DNA of 64,000 nucleotides from an uncultured Odoribacter sp. (lineage in GTDB: Bacteria; Bacteroidota; Bacteroidia; Bacteroidales; Marinifilaceae), in the NCBI GenBank assembly GCA_910578105.1, contig CAJTPD010000002.1, positions 393,269 to 457,268 on the forward strand, given 5' to 3'. The notes below the pieces were generated by a model that saw only the letters and a list, made by a program, of their open reading frames with translations, had not been told where the DNA came from and searched no databases. Both the position numbers and the translations under genes were made by a program. Numbering within the stretch: position 1 is the stretch's first letter; each line of letters starts with the position of its first letter. Below, one piece after another: positions 49,661-59,129 of this stretch.

Positions 49661-49835
49661 GCAGACCTGAGAATTAGCAGTAACTGTAACACGGAAAGAA
49701 TGTTTTGCATAGGATGTCCTGAAATTATACTATAGGCCGGGAATATTCAGGGGAATCCGGTAAAACAGAAATTATTTCATGATAGATAGATAATAAATAC
49801 CGGGGAATTCAGAGTTCTCTGTTTCATTTTAGATT

Positions 49836-50513
49836 ATGGGAAATAAAATTAATGATCCGATAGCCCGTTTGATGGGATTACGTTATAAATCTCATCCTTG
49901 GCATGGAATTGAGGTGGGGGATGGTGCCCCTGAAGTTATTACGGCTTTTATAGAAATGGTTCCTACTGATACGGTAAAGTATGAGTTGGATAAGGTTAGC
50001 GGTTATATTAAGATAGACCGTCCTCAGAAGTATTCGAATGTTGTGCCTGCATTATATGGTTTTATTCCACAGAGTTATTGCGGCGATTTGGTGGCAGAGT
50101 ATGCGATGCAACAGTCTCAGCGTAAGGAAATAATGGGAGATAGCGACCCTTTGGACATTTGTGTATTGACAGAACGCACGATTGCCCATGGGGATATTAT
50201 TGCCCGTGTACGCCCTATCGGCGGATTCCGGATGCTGGATGGAAATGAAGCTGATGATAAAATTATTGCCGTATTGAAACATGATGCGACTTATAATGTC
50301 TATAATGATATTTCGGAATTGCCTCATATTGTAGTGGATCGTTTGCGTCATTATTTTTTGACTTACAAGGATATGCCGGGCGAAGAAGGGCAACGTAAAG
50401 TTGAAATCACGCATGTTTATGGCAAAGAAGAGGCTTATGAGGTGATCCGGAGGAGTCTGGAAGATTATAAAAATCATTTTGAAGGATTAGAAGATATTCT
50501 GAGCAGAGTATAA
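49836..50513 (+). CDS. ppa: Inorganic pyrophosphatase (type I)
   Basis: This enzyme hydrolyses pyrophosphate, pulling biosynthetic reactions forward. The 225-residue protein carries the PPase signature 'DSDPLDI' (metal-binding aspartates), 'YGFIPQSYCGD', and the later 'DDKIIAVLKHDA' and 'HYFLTYKDM' segments. It is longer than the E. coli enzyme (about 175), as often in Bacteroidetes. Its stop is 3 bases from the stop of the convergent comM gene. Confidence 0.93.
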   Translation: MGNKINDPIARLMGLRYKSHPWHGIEVGDGAPEVITAFIEMVPTDTVKYELDKVSGYIKIDRPQKYSNVVPALYGFIPQSYCGDLVAEYAMQQSQRKEIMGDSDPLDICVLTERTIAHGDIIARVRPIGGFRMLDGNEADDKIIAVLKHDATYNVYNDISELPHIVVDRLRHYFLTYKDMPGEEGQRKVEITHVYGKEEAYEVIRRSLEDYKNHFEGLEDILSRV

Positions 50514-50516
50514 ATT

Positions 50517-52049
50517 TTATCTTCCCCAGGAATCCCGGTCAAGACTGCGGTATTGGATAGCTTCAGCAATGTGCTGTTGTGATATGTCAGAAGCAGCTTC
50601 CAGGTCGGCTATTGTCCGGGATAGTTTTATAATCCGGTCATAAGCCCGGGCAGAAAGGCCGAATTTTTCCATAGCCATTTTCAGTAAAGACAGGCATTGG
50701 GAGTTCAGGGGGCAGTATTGTCTCAGTAAAGCCGGGTTCATTTGGGCATTGCAATGAATGCCCGGATAGGCTTTAAATCGTTCGGTTTGGATTTGCCGTG
50801 CAGCGATGACGCGCTGACGAACTTTGTGGCTGGGTTCTGCATCGTGAATGCTGGTGATTTTATCGAGTTCGACCGGAACAACTTCAATGTGGATGTCAAT
50901 TCTGTCGAGTAACGGACCGGAGATTTTGGACAGGTAATGTTGTACAGCATTTTCTGTACAATTACATTCTTTGGTGGGGTGGTTGTAGTAGCCGCACGGA
51001 CAGGGATTCATGGAAGCTACTAACATAAAGTTGGCCGGATAATCGACACTATAACGGGCTCTGCTGATTGTGATTTTCCGGTCTTCCAGTGGCTGACGCA
51101 TGACTTCCAGTACAGATCTTTGAAATTCAGGTAGTTCGTCGAGAAAAAGAAGTCCGTTGTTGGCCAGTGAAATTTCGCCGGGATGAGGGAAAGTACCTCC
51201 GCCGATTAGGGCAATATTGGAGATAGTATGATGAGGAGCCCGAAAAGGACGTGTTGTAATTAATGAACAATTGCGGGGGAGTTTCCCGGCGACGGAATGG
51301 ATTTTTGTTGTTTCGAGGGATTCTTCGACTGTCATGGGAGGCAATATACCCGGAAGACGGCGGGCTAACATGGTTTTCCCGGATCCCGGCGGACCTATCA
51401 TGAGCAGATTATGTGCGCCTGAAGCTGCTATTTCGAGTGCTCTTTTTACTGTTTCCTGTCCTTTAACATCTTTGAAATCGTAGAAAGTAGTATTTTCCGG
51501 TTCTGATTGTAAAGGATTGAAAATGGTGGGGGAGAAATCCTGTTTTTGATTAAAAAAGTCGATAACTTCCCGGATATGTTGGAATCCGAATACCTGAAGT
51601 CCTTCAACAACGGCTGCTTCGTTGGCATTTTCTAAAGGAACAATCATGTGTTTAAAGCCTTCGTTGTGTGCATTGATGGCTATAGGGAGGACTCCTTTGA
51701 CGGGAACGAGGCTTCCGTTCAGAGAAAGTTCTCCCAAAATGATAAAACTTTCCAGTGTTCCGGAGGTTATCTGTTCATTAGCTGCCAGTATGCCGATAGC
51801 CAGAGGAAGGTCGTAGGAAGAACCTTCTTTTTTCACGTCGGCCGGAGCCATGTTGATGATGACTCTTTTGCCGGGGATACGGCTTCCTATTTCCCGTAAG
51901 GCTGAGTCTATGCGTTGCTGGCTTTCTTTTACGGCATTATCCGGTAAACCGACGATAATAAATTTTGCTCCGTTCAGAATGTTTACCTCCAGAGTTATGG
52001 TAGTAGCCTCAATTCCATTGACAGCACCACTGAATATCCTGACCAACAT
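50517..52049 (-). CDS. comM: YifB/ComM family magnesium-chelatase-like AAA ATPase
   Basis: ComM is a hexameric helicase-like ATPase that helps integrate single-stranded DNA in natural transformation and is widespread. The 510-residue protein has an N-terminal LonC-like domain ('GLPDNAVKESQQRIDSAL'), Walker A 'GPPGSGKTMLARRLPG', Walker B 'LLFLDELPEF' and the conserved 'NPCPCGYY' segment of Mg-chelatase subunits. The C-terminal domain contains 'LSARAYDRIIKLSRTIADL'. Confidence 0.93.
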   Translation of the reverse strand: MLVRIFSGAVNGIEATTITLEVNILNGAKFIIVGLPDNAVKESQQRIDSALREIGSRIPGKRVIINMAPADVKKEGSSYDLPLAIGILAANEQITSGTLESFIILGELSLNGSLVPVKGVLPIAINAHNEGFKHMIVPLENANEAAVVEGLQVFGFQHIREVIDFFNQKQDFSPTIFNPLQSEPENTTFYDFKDVKGQETVKRALEIAASGAHNLLMIGPPGSGKTMLARRLPGILPPMTVEESLETTKIHSVAGKLPRNCSLITTRPFRAPHHTISNIALIGGGTFPHPGEISLANNGLLFLDELPEFQRSVLEVMRQPLEDRKITISRARYSVDYPANFMLVASMNPCPCGYYNHPTKECNCTENAVQHYLSKISGPLLDRIDIHIEVVPVELDKITSIHDAEPSHKVRQRVIAARQIQTERFKAYPGIHCNAQMNPALLRQYCPLNSQCLSLLKMAMEKFGLSARAYDRIIKLSRTIADLEAASDISQQHIAEAIQYRSLDRDSWGR

Positions 52050-52115
52050 GACACTGCATTTTTGATTAAGTTCAGGTAAGTTAAGATATTTTTATAAATA
52101 AAACAAGTTCACAGC

Positions 52116-52940
52116 CTATAATAATTCCTTGTTTTCGCTTTTTGTTTTCAGGTTAGCTGTTTCACCGTCAAAAACAGCATAGGTGAACCATGTAATCCAA
52201 TCGCCGGTGTTTATATATCTGCTGTGGTTGGTGAGGGGCAAATCTATCGGTATATGACGGTGGCCAAAGATGAAATAATCAAAATGTTTGTTTTTCAGGG
52301 TTTGCTTACAAAAACGGACAATCTCTTCCTGTTCTTCTCCCCGGAAAGTATCAGCTTCTATTTTGCCGTTTTCCAGGCGGGAATGAGATGACCATTTTTG
52401 TGCCAGGAGGATACCTAAATCAGGATGTATCCACCGGAAACACTTTTGCAGGAAACGGTGGTGAAAGAGCCGGTATAAAAATAGATACCCTTTATCCTGC
52501 GGATTGAGAGCATCTCCATGCCCTACCAACAACTTTTTGCCGTTTATCCGGAAAATTTCGTTGTGTGTATGCAGGCTGACTCCGCATTCTTCGGATAAAT
52601 AATCAAAAGCCCAGATGTCGTGATTACCGGTAAAGAAATGAACAGGGATTCCCTGGTCTGTATATTCACAAATTTTGGCTAAAAAACGGATGTAACCTTT
52701 GGGTACGGCTCTTTTGTATTCAAACCAGAAATCAAAGATGTCCCCAAGCAGGCAGAGTATGCCGCATTCCGGACGGATTTCTTCCAGCCAATTAACCAAT
52801 TGTAATTCTCTTTCCCGGTGATTGCTTAAAACAGGGGCTCCCAGGTGAACATCTGAAAGGAAATATATTTTTTTTCCTTGGTCTAATTCCAACCGGAACT
52901 CTCTGTCAGGAATCCGGCAAACACGGCTGTTTTTTTTCAT
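52116..52940 (-). CDS. lpxH: UDP-2,3-diacylglucosamine diphosphatase (LpxH-type)
   Basis: This enzyme cleaves UDP-2,3-diacylglucosamine to lipid X in lipid A synthesis. The 274-residue metallophosphoesterase has all the family motifs: 'SDVHLGAP' (about residue 31), 'GDIFDFWFEYK', 'GNHDIW', 'GHGD' and 'GHRHIP'. It lies 6 bases from the next gene upstream (the thioredoxin-fold lipoprotein), so both may share a transcript. Confidence 0.9.
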   Translation of the reverse strand: MKKNSRVCRIPDREFRLELDQGKKIYFLSDVHLGAPVLSNHRERELQLVNWLEEIRPECGILCLLGDIFDFWFEYKRAVPKGYIRFLAKICEYTDQGIPVHFFTGNHDIWAFDYLSEECGVSLHTHNEIFRINGKKLLVGHGDALNPQDKGYLFLYRLFHHRFLQKCFRWIHPDLGILLAQKWSSHSRLENGKIEADTFRGEEQEEIVRFCKQTLKNKHFDYFIFGHRHIPIDLPLTNHSRYINTGDWITWFTYAVFDGETANLKTKSENKELL

Positions 52941-52946
52941 TACGGG

Positions 52947-54101
52947 CTATTTCAACAAATCATGGAGTCTTTCTTCCAGACGCCGGCCATTTAAATTTTT
53001 ACCGACAATTTCGGATTTCGGATTAATGATATAATTGGCCGGTATGCTTTGAATGTTATATGCTTTGGCCGCGTGGCTATGCAGACCATTGGTATCTCTT
53101 ACGCAAATCCAGTCTATATCGTATTTTTTTACTAAATTTTGCCATATATCCTGATTATCATCCAGGCATACCTGATAGATCTGAACGCCTTTTCCTTTGA
53201 ATTTGTTGTATACTTTTTTCAGATTATCGCTGTAAGCTTTGCTGTCTTTTGCGTTTAATACCGTAAAATCCAGAACAACATATTTCCCTTTTAAAGAATT
53301 TAGGGAGACGGTATCTCCTTTTCTGTCCGGGAGACTGATTTCCGGCAGTGTATTTTCGCTGTTAGCGATTAATTGGCGTAGTTGTTCGCTACGGATTCCT
53401 TTGTTGATTTGGCTTAAATGTTTCAGGATAGCCTGGGTATATTGGGATTCCGGGTACATGGCTTTCAGGGAAGAGGCAACGATTTTAAAAGAATGCAAAT
53501 CCTCTTCAGGGGTCAGGATGAAACGGCCATCATTGAATTTCTGGTACAGTGCATAGTAGGAAGCCGGAGAAATGGCATGTTTCAGAATAAATTCCCTGGA
53601 GAAATGAATCTGTTTATTCCTGACCGAATCCCAGGCAGTTGCTGTCTGAAGCCGTTCCTTCCTATGAGTTTCGTCCTGAGGTATGGCATTGAACGCTTTT
53701 TTTAAAGAATCCAAAGCAATCTGAGTGTTGTGCAGTTGGAAGTTCAATAATTTAATCCAGAGTGAATTTTCCGACCCGTCAACCCAGTAGTTGTGCGTCA
53801 GTCCCTGATATGTTCCCGTCAGCTCAATATTGGCTTCCGGTTCGGCAATGAAAGTAATGAACTCTCCGGAGCTTGTTTTTATATTGAAAAAGGCAGGGGA
53901 TTCAACAGTAGTTTTAAATTTGAAATGTCCTTCCGCATTTGTCCGGGTTGAATCAATAATAAGAGGCTGTTCGACATTTAATTGTTCAAGGTATATTTTT
54001 TGACGATTGGCATTTTTGATTTTTCCGGTGATAGTAACATTGGTTTTGGTACATGAACTGAGAGCCAGTAATATGAATGCACAATAGAATATTTTAATCA
54101 T
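52947..54101 (-). CDS. DUF4369/thioredoxin-fold lipoprotein lacking the CXXC site
   Basis: The 384-residue protein begins with a lipoprotein signal (LALSSC) and an N-terminal DUF4369-type beta domain (residues about 20-115, 'ITGKIKNANRQKIYLEQL'). A helical linker follows, then a TlpA/AhpC-like thioredoxin domain from about residue 255 ('LPDRKGDTVSLNSLKGKYVVLDF'). At the place of the WCXXC the sequence reads TVLNAKDSK, with no cysteine, although 'QSIPANYIINP' (cis-Pro loop) is kept. It therefore cannot do thiol-disulfide exchange by the standard mechanism. It may be a binding or scaffold relative. Confidence 0.83.
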   Translation of the reverse strand: MIKIFYCAFILLALSSCTKTNVTITGKIKNANRQKIYLEQLNVEQPLIIDSTRTNAEGHFKFKTTVESPAFFNIKTSSGEFITFIAEPEANIELTGTYQGLTHNYWVDGSENSLWIKLLNFQLHNTQIALDSLKKAFNAIPQDETHRKERLQTATAWDSVRNKQIHFSREFILKHAISPASYYALYQKFNDGRFILTPEEDLHSFKIVASSLKAMYPESQYTQAILKHLSQINKGIRSEQLRQLIANSENTLPEISLPDRKGDTVSLNSLKGKYVVLDFTVLNAKDSKAYSDNLKKVYNKFKGKGVQIYQVCLDDNQDIWQNLVKKYDIDWICVRDTNGLHSHAAKAYNIQSIPANYIINPKSEIVGKNLNGRRLEERLHDLLK

Positions 54102-54278
54102 TGCTGAAGTAGTTAAAAGGTCCCTAAGTTGGTTGTTTTGAATTTATTATATGTAATAATTCATTTCACGAAAATACAATTTTTTTAGCATATAGGAAAG
54201 GATAGCTGAAATTTTGTCCGGAATGGCCTGATGTTCTGTTGATGTGGCCGGAAGAAAGTATGATAAAAGAAAAAGATG

Positions 54279-54337
54279 GTGTGGCAAAAATACAAATTGC
54301 TGATGTTCAAAACATCAGCAATTTGATTTTGCCACAC
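54279..54337 (-). terminator. Long bipartite hairpin after the nucleotidyltransferase gene
   Basis: An outer stem GTGTGGCAAAA/TTTTGCCACAC (11 pairs) encloses an inner stem AAATTGCTGATGTT/AACATCAGCAATTT (14 pairs) with a 4/2 internal bulge and a three-base loop. On the minus strand it lies 15 bases after the 54353 gene stop and is followed by a T-rich stretch, so it should terminate that gene. Confidence 0.8.
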
Positions 54338-54352
54338 TTTCCGGAAAGATAG

Positions 54353-55243
54353 TTAAAGGTCCAGATATTTCCCTTCTTTATCGAAAGCTGTCAAAGCTGC
54401 ATTTACACCCGGGGTGTCTTCTTTATAAGTTACACCAAACCATTTTGCATCTGTTTTCAGCACTTTAACGCTGGCTATTTGTTCCTTAATCATTTTGTCT
54501 ACCACTTTCGGAATATAGAATTCTGATTTCAGATTGTCTTTGTTTTCCGGGTAGAATTCTATGAATTGTCTTTCAATTTCCCGGAATACTTTAGGGGTAA
54601 ATGCCCAAAAATTCATAGAAACCAGGTCGTCGGGAGCCAGAATTTTTCCGGAATCATCGTCTTTGATAGTGCCGTCGGTTGAAATGCCTATTTTGGTACA
54701 TTCCGTAACGGAGGTCAGATGACCGTTGGTGTCTGATTCACAAATTCCGCGGGAAACTGTTCCGTTTTCGGATAGGGTGGCAGCGAGACGGTAACCAACT
54801 AATCCGAATTCTTTATCACTGGCTTTATCAGCCAGGAAGTCATGCGCTTTAACAAAAGCGTCGCTTCCATAAAAATCATCGGCATTGAGGGCGGCAAAAG
54901 GTTCATGGATGACATCTTTGGCCGACCAGATAGCGTGGGCTGTACCCCAGGGTTTTTCCCGGTTGATGGGAGGCATGTCTCCCGGAAGTTTGTCCATGCT
55001 TTGATAACAATAAGCGGTTTCTACCAGACTTTCAGAATATTTGCCGACGAAATCTTTGAATTCTTGTGCAAAACTTTCACGGATGACAAATACAATTTTA
55101 TCAAATCCGGCATGAACGGCGTCGTATACTGTATAATGAAGCAAGGCTTTCTGATGCGGTCCCAGAGGAGTAATCTGTTTCAGACTCCCGAAGCGGGAAC
55201 CCATACCGGCAGCCATGACTAATAAGGTTGTTTTCTTTTTCAT
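54353..55243 (-). CDS. Sugar-phosphate nucleotidyltransferase family protein
   Basis: The 296-residue protein has the nucleotidyltransferase start AAGMGSRFGSLKQ (residues 11-23) and 'FAALNADDFYG' for the Mg/nucleotide site. It resembles hexose-1-phosphate or N-acetylhexosamine-1-phosphate nucleotidyltransferases. Its place directly after the NagB fusion gene suggests a substrate from amino-sugar metabolism, such as GlcNAc-1-P, but the precise substrate is inference. It is the last gene of its transcript. Confidence 0.82.
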   Translation of the reverse strand: MKKKTTLLVMAAGMGSRFGSLKQITPLGPHQKALLHYTVYDAVHAGFDKIVFVIRESFAQEFKDFVGKYSESLVETAYCYQSMDKLPGDMPPINREKPWGTAHAIWSAKDVIHEPFAALNADDFYGSDAFVKAHDFLADKASDKEFGLVGYRLAATLSENGTVSRGICESDTNGHLTSVTECTKIGISTDGTIKDDDSGKILAPDDLVSMNFWAFTPKVFREIERQFIEFYPENKDNLKSEFYIPKVVDKMIKEQIASVKVLKTDAKWFGVTYKEDTPGVNAALTAFDKEGKYLDL

Positions 55244-55283
55244 AATTCTAAAATTGAATGTACATATTCGTACATTGAAATAA

Positions 55284-57233
55284 TTATTTCAGCGTATCTC
55301 CGTGTTCGTGTATATATTTGGCAAATACTTCTATTGCTTCGTATTCTGCCATTCCGAGACGGTTGTAAATATCGGCAGTATTCCGGTTGCGGTCTTCCGC
55401 TCTTTGCCAGAATTCACGGGGGTCATCGCCCGGGAATGCGGGACCGTTGTTTTGAGAACCGTGTTTGTAAATGGCTTTTCGTTTGATGGTTAATTCTGCC
55501 GGGCTGATGGGTACGGCCATGTCTACTTTTTCGATTTCCCATTCCATCCATGCTCCGCGGTACCACCAGGTATTGCATTCTTTAAACCAGTCGTCGCCGT
55601 CGACAACATTGTAGGCACGAAGGATGGCGTCTAAACATACTCCGTGGGTACCGTGCGGGTCTGCCAAGTCTCCTGCAGCATAAATCTGATGTGGTTTTAC
55701 TTCCCGCAGTAATTTTACGATGATGTCCACGTCGGCCTGTCCTAACGGATTTTTCTTTACCGTACCGGTTTCATAGAAAGGCAAATTCAGGAAATGCACT
55801 CTTTCTTCCGGAACACCAAGGTAGCGGTCGGCTCCGCGGGCTTCTGCCCGGCGCAGGGCTGCTTTGTATTTCAATAAATTGGCGGATTCGGGTTCTTCGT
55901 CTTGTTTGGATGCGATGTCTTTTTTTACTTGCTCAAAGGCCTTTTCCATAGTCGTTAAGTCGCCGCCGGACAATTTAGTAAATGAACAGGCGATGTCCAT
56001 TTGCTGATACAGGTAATCATCCAAAACTGCAATACTTCCTGAAGTTTGATATGCGACATGCACTTCATGCCCTTGCTCAACCAACCGGGCAAATGTTCCC
56101 CCCATAGAGATAACATCGTCGTCCGGGTGCGGACTGAAAATCAGGATGCGTTTAGGATAGGGAGTGGCTCTTTCCGGGCGGGTAGAATCGTCGGCATTGG
56201 GTTTACCGCCGGGCCATCCGGTAATGGTGTGTTGCAAATCATTGAATACCTGGATGTTTACTTTGTTCGCAGAGCCAAAAGTCTTAATCAGGTCGCTCAT
56301 GCCGTTGTCCACGTAGTCTTTGTTTTCGATTTTCAGAATAGGTTTGTTTACTTTTTGACATAACCAGATTACAGCTTTCCGGATCAGTTTGTCGTTCCAT
56401 TCCACTTTGCTTACCAGCCAGGGCAAGTTTGTACGGGTAAGTTCTTCTGCTGCGCTTTCATCGATGACAAATTGCGCATTCGGATGATTTTGCAGGAAAG
56501 TTGCCGGGATTGCGTCGGAGATACTTCCTTCTATGGTAGCCCGAATGATTGGAGCTTTGTTTTCTCCCCAGGCCATTAAAATAACTTTCCGGGCTTTCAT
56601 GATAGTACCTACTCCCATTGTGATGGCACGGGTAGGGACTTTGTCTATTCCGCCAAATTCGCCGGAAGCGTCTTTCATGGTCAGTTCATTCAGATATACC
56701 ATACGGGTTTTGGAATTCAGTGCAGAGCCCGGTTCATTGAATCCGATGTGACCGGTACGTCCGATTCCTAAAATCTGAATATCGATGCCTCCTGCCGTTT
56801 CAATGGCTTGTTCATATTCTTTGCAGAAGTTTTCTATTTCATCACTTTTCAGAGTTCCGTCCGGAATATGAATGTTTTTCGGTTCTATGTCGATGTGGTC
56901 AAACAAATGGTGATGCATGAAGTAGTGATAGCTATGCACTGATTCTTTGGGCATAGGTAAATATTCGTCCAGATTGAATGTCACAACATTTTTGAAAGAC
57001 AATCCTTCTTCTTTATGCATTCTGACCAGTTCCTGATAAAGTTTGATGGGAGAGGAACCGGTGGCCAGTCCTAATACACATTTTTTGTTTTGAGCAGCAT
57101 TTGTACGGATGAGTTCTGCAATTTCATAGGCGATGGCTTTTACAGCTTCTGCAGGTTTTTCGTAGATTTGTACGGGAACTTTTTCAAACCTGTCAGCACC
57201 TTCGCCTTTTGCAATGTAATTTTTTGTGATCAT
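55284..57233 (-). CDS. nagB: Glucosamine-6-phosphate deaminase fused to a PIG-L/LmbE-type deacetylase domain
   Basis: Residues about 1-290 form NagB: 'LGLATGSSPIKLYQEL', 'FNLDEYLPM' (Asp89), 'GIGRTGHIGFNEPGS' and 'GVGTIMKARKVILMAWG'. NagB converts GlcN-6-P to fructose-6-P and ammonia. Residues about 365-640 form a PIG-L/LmbE-type domain with 'FSPHPDDDVISMGG' and later 'GDLADPHGTHG', which suggest a zinc-dependent N-deacetylase. A fusion would let one polypeptide remove the acetyl and the amino group. The total of 649 residues matches Bacteroidetes NagB fusions. It is preceded by a YhcH-family gene and followed by the nucleotidyltransferase gene. Confidence 0.92.
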   Translation of the reverse strand: MITKNYIAKGEGADRFEKVPVQIYEKPAEAVKAIAYEIAELIRTNAAQNKKCVLGLATGSSPIKLYQELVRMHKEEGLSFKNVVTFNLDEYLPMPKESVHSYHYFMHHHLFDHIDIEPKNIHIPDGTLKSDEIENFCKEYEQAIETAGGIDIQILGIGRTGHIGFNEPGSALNSKTRMVYLNELTMKDASGEFGGIDKVPTRAITMGVGTIMKARKVILMAWGENKAPIIRATIEGSISDAIPATFLQNHPNAQFVIDESAAEELTRTNLPWLVSKVEWNDKLIRKAVIWLCQKVNKPILKIENKDYVDNGMSDLIKTFGSANKVNIQVFNDLQHTITGWPGGKPNADDSTRPERATPYPKRILIFSPHPDDDVISMGGTFARLVEQGHEVHVAYQTSGSIAVLDDYLYQQMDIACSFTKLSGGDLTTMEKAFEQVKKDIASKQDEEPESANLLKYKAALRRAEARGADRYLGVPEERVHFLNLPFYETGTVKKNPLGQADVDIIVKLLREVKPHQIYAAGDLADPHGTHGVCLDAILRAYNVVDGDDWFKECNTWWYRGAWMEWEIEKVDMAVPISPAELTIKRKAIYKHGSQNNGPAFPGDDPREFWQRAEDRNRNTADIYNRLGMAEYEAIEVFAKYIHEHGDTLK

Positions 57234-57344
57234 TTTAATTGATTTATAGGTTTTATATTTGCTTTTTATAGATATCCGAAGTTTGAGTAATTTCAGTGAA
57301 AAATGGGCTAAATCTATGTTTTTATTTTTTTCATAACCGGAAAA

Positions 57345-57791
57345 TTAAACTCTTACTTTTGCAATGAGTTTCCGGATTTTTCCGTTGCCGATTGCCGGAG
57401 CATGCGGATCTTCCGGAAATACGATAACAAATTCTCCGGGTTGTATATTTACAAAAGTTGTTGGTTGGTCTGAATAGAGAGCACAATCCTCTTCTTTCAC
57501 ATAAGATTTGATTTCTGTTTTTAATTCTTCCGACGCTTTCCACCCGATGGTTTCATTTCCTTCCAGCAAAATGTGTACGTCGATGTAATCCCGGTGAATT
57601 TCTAAAGGCTGTTTGTCTCCGGAAACTCCGTCAATGGCTACGTTATTGATGAATAAATTATCACCGTCGAGAACAATTTTACCGGTTGGCTGATTTAACA
57701 GGTCATGTTGTTTGACATATTCGAATAACTTTTTGAATAGTGGATGAAGTGATTCAATCCGGTAGCTGTTTCCGAGTTTTGAAATAATCAT
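57345..57791 (-). CDS. YhcH/YjgK/YiaL family protein
   Basis: This 148-residue protein has the family's cupin-like beta barrel with 'LDGDNLFINNVAIDG' and 'EIHRDYIDVHILLEGNETIGW'. The metal-binding 'GEFVIVFPEDPHAP' comes near the end. Members occur with sialic-acid, xylan or 2,3-diketogulonate pathways and are thought to process sugar anomers or acids. Its neighbour genes suggest amino-sugar or sialic-acid use. It lies 14 bases after the MFS gene. Confidence 0.88.
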   Translation of the reverse strand: MIISKLGNSYRIESLHPLFKKLFEYVKQHDLLNQPTGKIVLDGDNLFINNVAIDGVSGDKQPLEIHRDYIDVHILLEGNETIGWKASEELKTEIKSYVKEEDCALYSDQPTTFVNIQPGEFVIVFPEDPHAPAIGNGKIRKLIAKVRV

Positions 57792-57805
57792 AAGTTTGAA
57801 TTTTA

Positions 57806-59047
57806 CTATTGCATATTATCTGTTTCCGGACGAAGGAAATACAGTTGCAGGGCTACTGCAACGAGCACGATGGCACTCAGCCAGGCAAAACCGAGGCCCA
57901 GATTACCTCCGTCAGTCCATTTCCCCAGTAAACCGGTTACCGCTGCACCGGCGAATACGCCGGTCATATTCATGATACCGTACGCTGTTGCTCTTTGTCT
58001 GGCAGAGACAAACTGGCACAATATAGGCATATTGTTGGCATCGAAGATACCGTAGCCAATGCCGAAAAGCAAACCTGCTCCTATTGCACCTGCCATATGA
58101 TGTCCGAATCCCAGTAACAGTAAAGCGGGGATAGTCATACCGAGACCGATGGCTCCGGTATATACCCGTCCGCGTATATTTTTTTGTACCCATTTGTCAG
58201 AAAGAATACCTCCGGCAATAACACCGATAAATGAGGATATGGCGATGGTAATGGTGGATAGGGGACCCGCCTCTGCCATATCCATATTCAGATTTTCCGA
58301 AAAAAGAGTCGGGAGCCAGTTTTTTGTTGCCCAACCCGGAAGGCTGGGAGCTGCAAAATAGAACAGAATCACCCAGAAAGCGATATTGCTGAAAAGTAAT
58401 GACAGACTTTTCAGTACCGGAGTATGTTCGTCCGGATTCCGGGATTTCCGGATTTTTTGGATGGCAGTATGTTCTTTATTTTCGTGTAGAAAAAAAATCA
58501 GAATAGCGGCATAGGCAATTCCGATAATGCCAAACCAATGGAAGGTTGTATGCCAGGAAGAGGATGCTGCAATGGTTGCCCCGAAGCCTCCGATGGCTTG
58601 TCCGGTATATAAGCCTGTCATGTGTATACCGGTGGCTAAAGAGCGGGATTTCTCCTGATGCCAGTCTGCAATCAGGGAAAGTCCGGCCGGAATGTATAAA
58701 GCTTCACTAATCCCCATGAGGGCGCGTAATCCATATATCTGATTGAATGTAGTGGCATAGCCCATGCTGAAAGTAACAGCGGACCATACAAATAAACTAC
58801 CGACAATCAGCCATTTGCGGTTGAGTCTGTCGGCGATAAGTCCGGCCACAGGACTCATAAAGCCGTAAATCCAGAGGAATATAGCCATCAACCGTCCAAA
58901 ATTTGTCGCCGACTGTAATTCTGTGATGTCTATTTGCATAGCATCTTTCATTGTTGACAGCATTTGACGGTCCATATAATTTAACAGGGCTACACCCCAT
59001 AATAATCCGACTATAATCCAGGGATAAATCTTTTTTATGTTCATCAA
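57806..59047 (-). CDS. MFS transporter (anion:cation symporter type)
   Basis: This 413-residue protein has about 12 hydrophobic helices. Between TM2 and TM3 it has 'GLIADRLNRKWLIVG' (MFS motif A). The family pattern 'RALMGISEALYIPAGLSLIADWHQEKSRSLATGI' is typical of the ACS group that imports sialic acid or hexuronates. The neighbouring NagB fusion and ROK genes point to an amino sugar as the substrate, which is inference. It is probably co-transcribed with the YhcH-family gene. Confidence 0.9.
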   Translation of the reverse strand: MMNIKKIYPWIIVGLLWGVALLNYMDRQMLSTMKDAMQIDITELQSATNFGRLMAIFLWIYGFMSPVAGLIADRLNRKWLIVGSLFVWSAVTFSMGYATTFNQIYGLRALMGISEALYIPAGLSLIADWHQEKSRSLATGIHMTGLYTGQAIGGFGATIAASSSWHTTFHWFGIIGIAYAAILIFFLHENKEHTAIQKIRKSRNPDEHTPVLKSLSLLFSNIAFWVILFYFAAPSLPGWATKNWLPTLFSENLNMDMAEAGPLSTITIAISSFIGVIAGGILSDKWVQKNIRGRVYTGAIGLGMTIPALLLLGFGHHMAGAIGAGLLFGIGYGIFDANNMPILCQFVSARQRATAYGIMNMTGVFAGAAVTGLLGKWTDGGNLGLGFAWLSAIVLVAVALQLYFLRPETDNMQ

Positions 59048-59129
59048 ATATTTATCTTTATCGTGTCTGTGTCATTACTCATTTGAAAATAAACGGTTTC
59101 TGAATATTTTCAGACTGGAAACAGACGGA

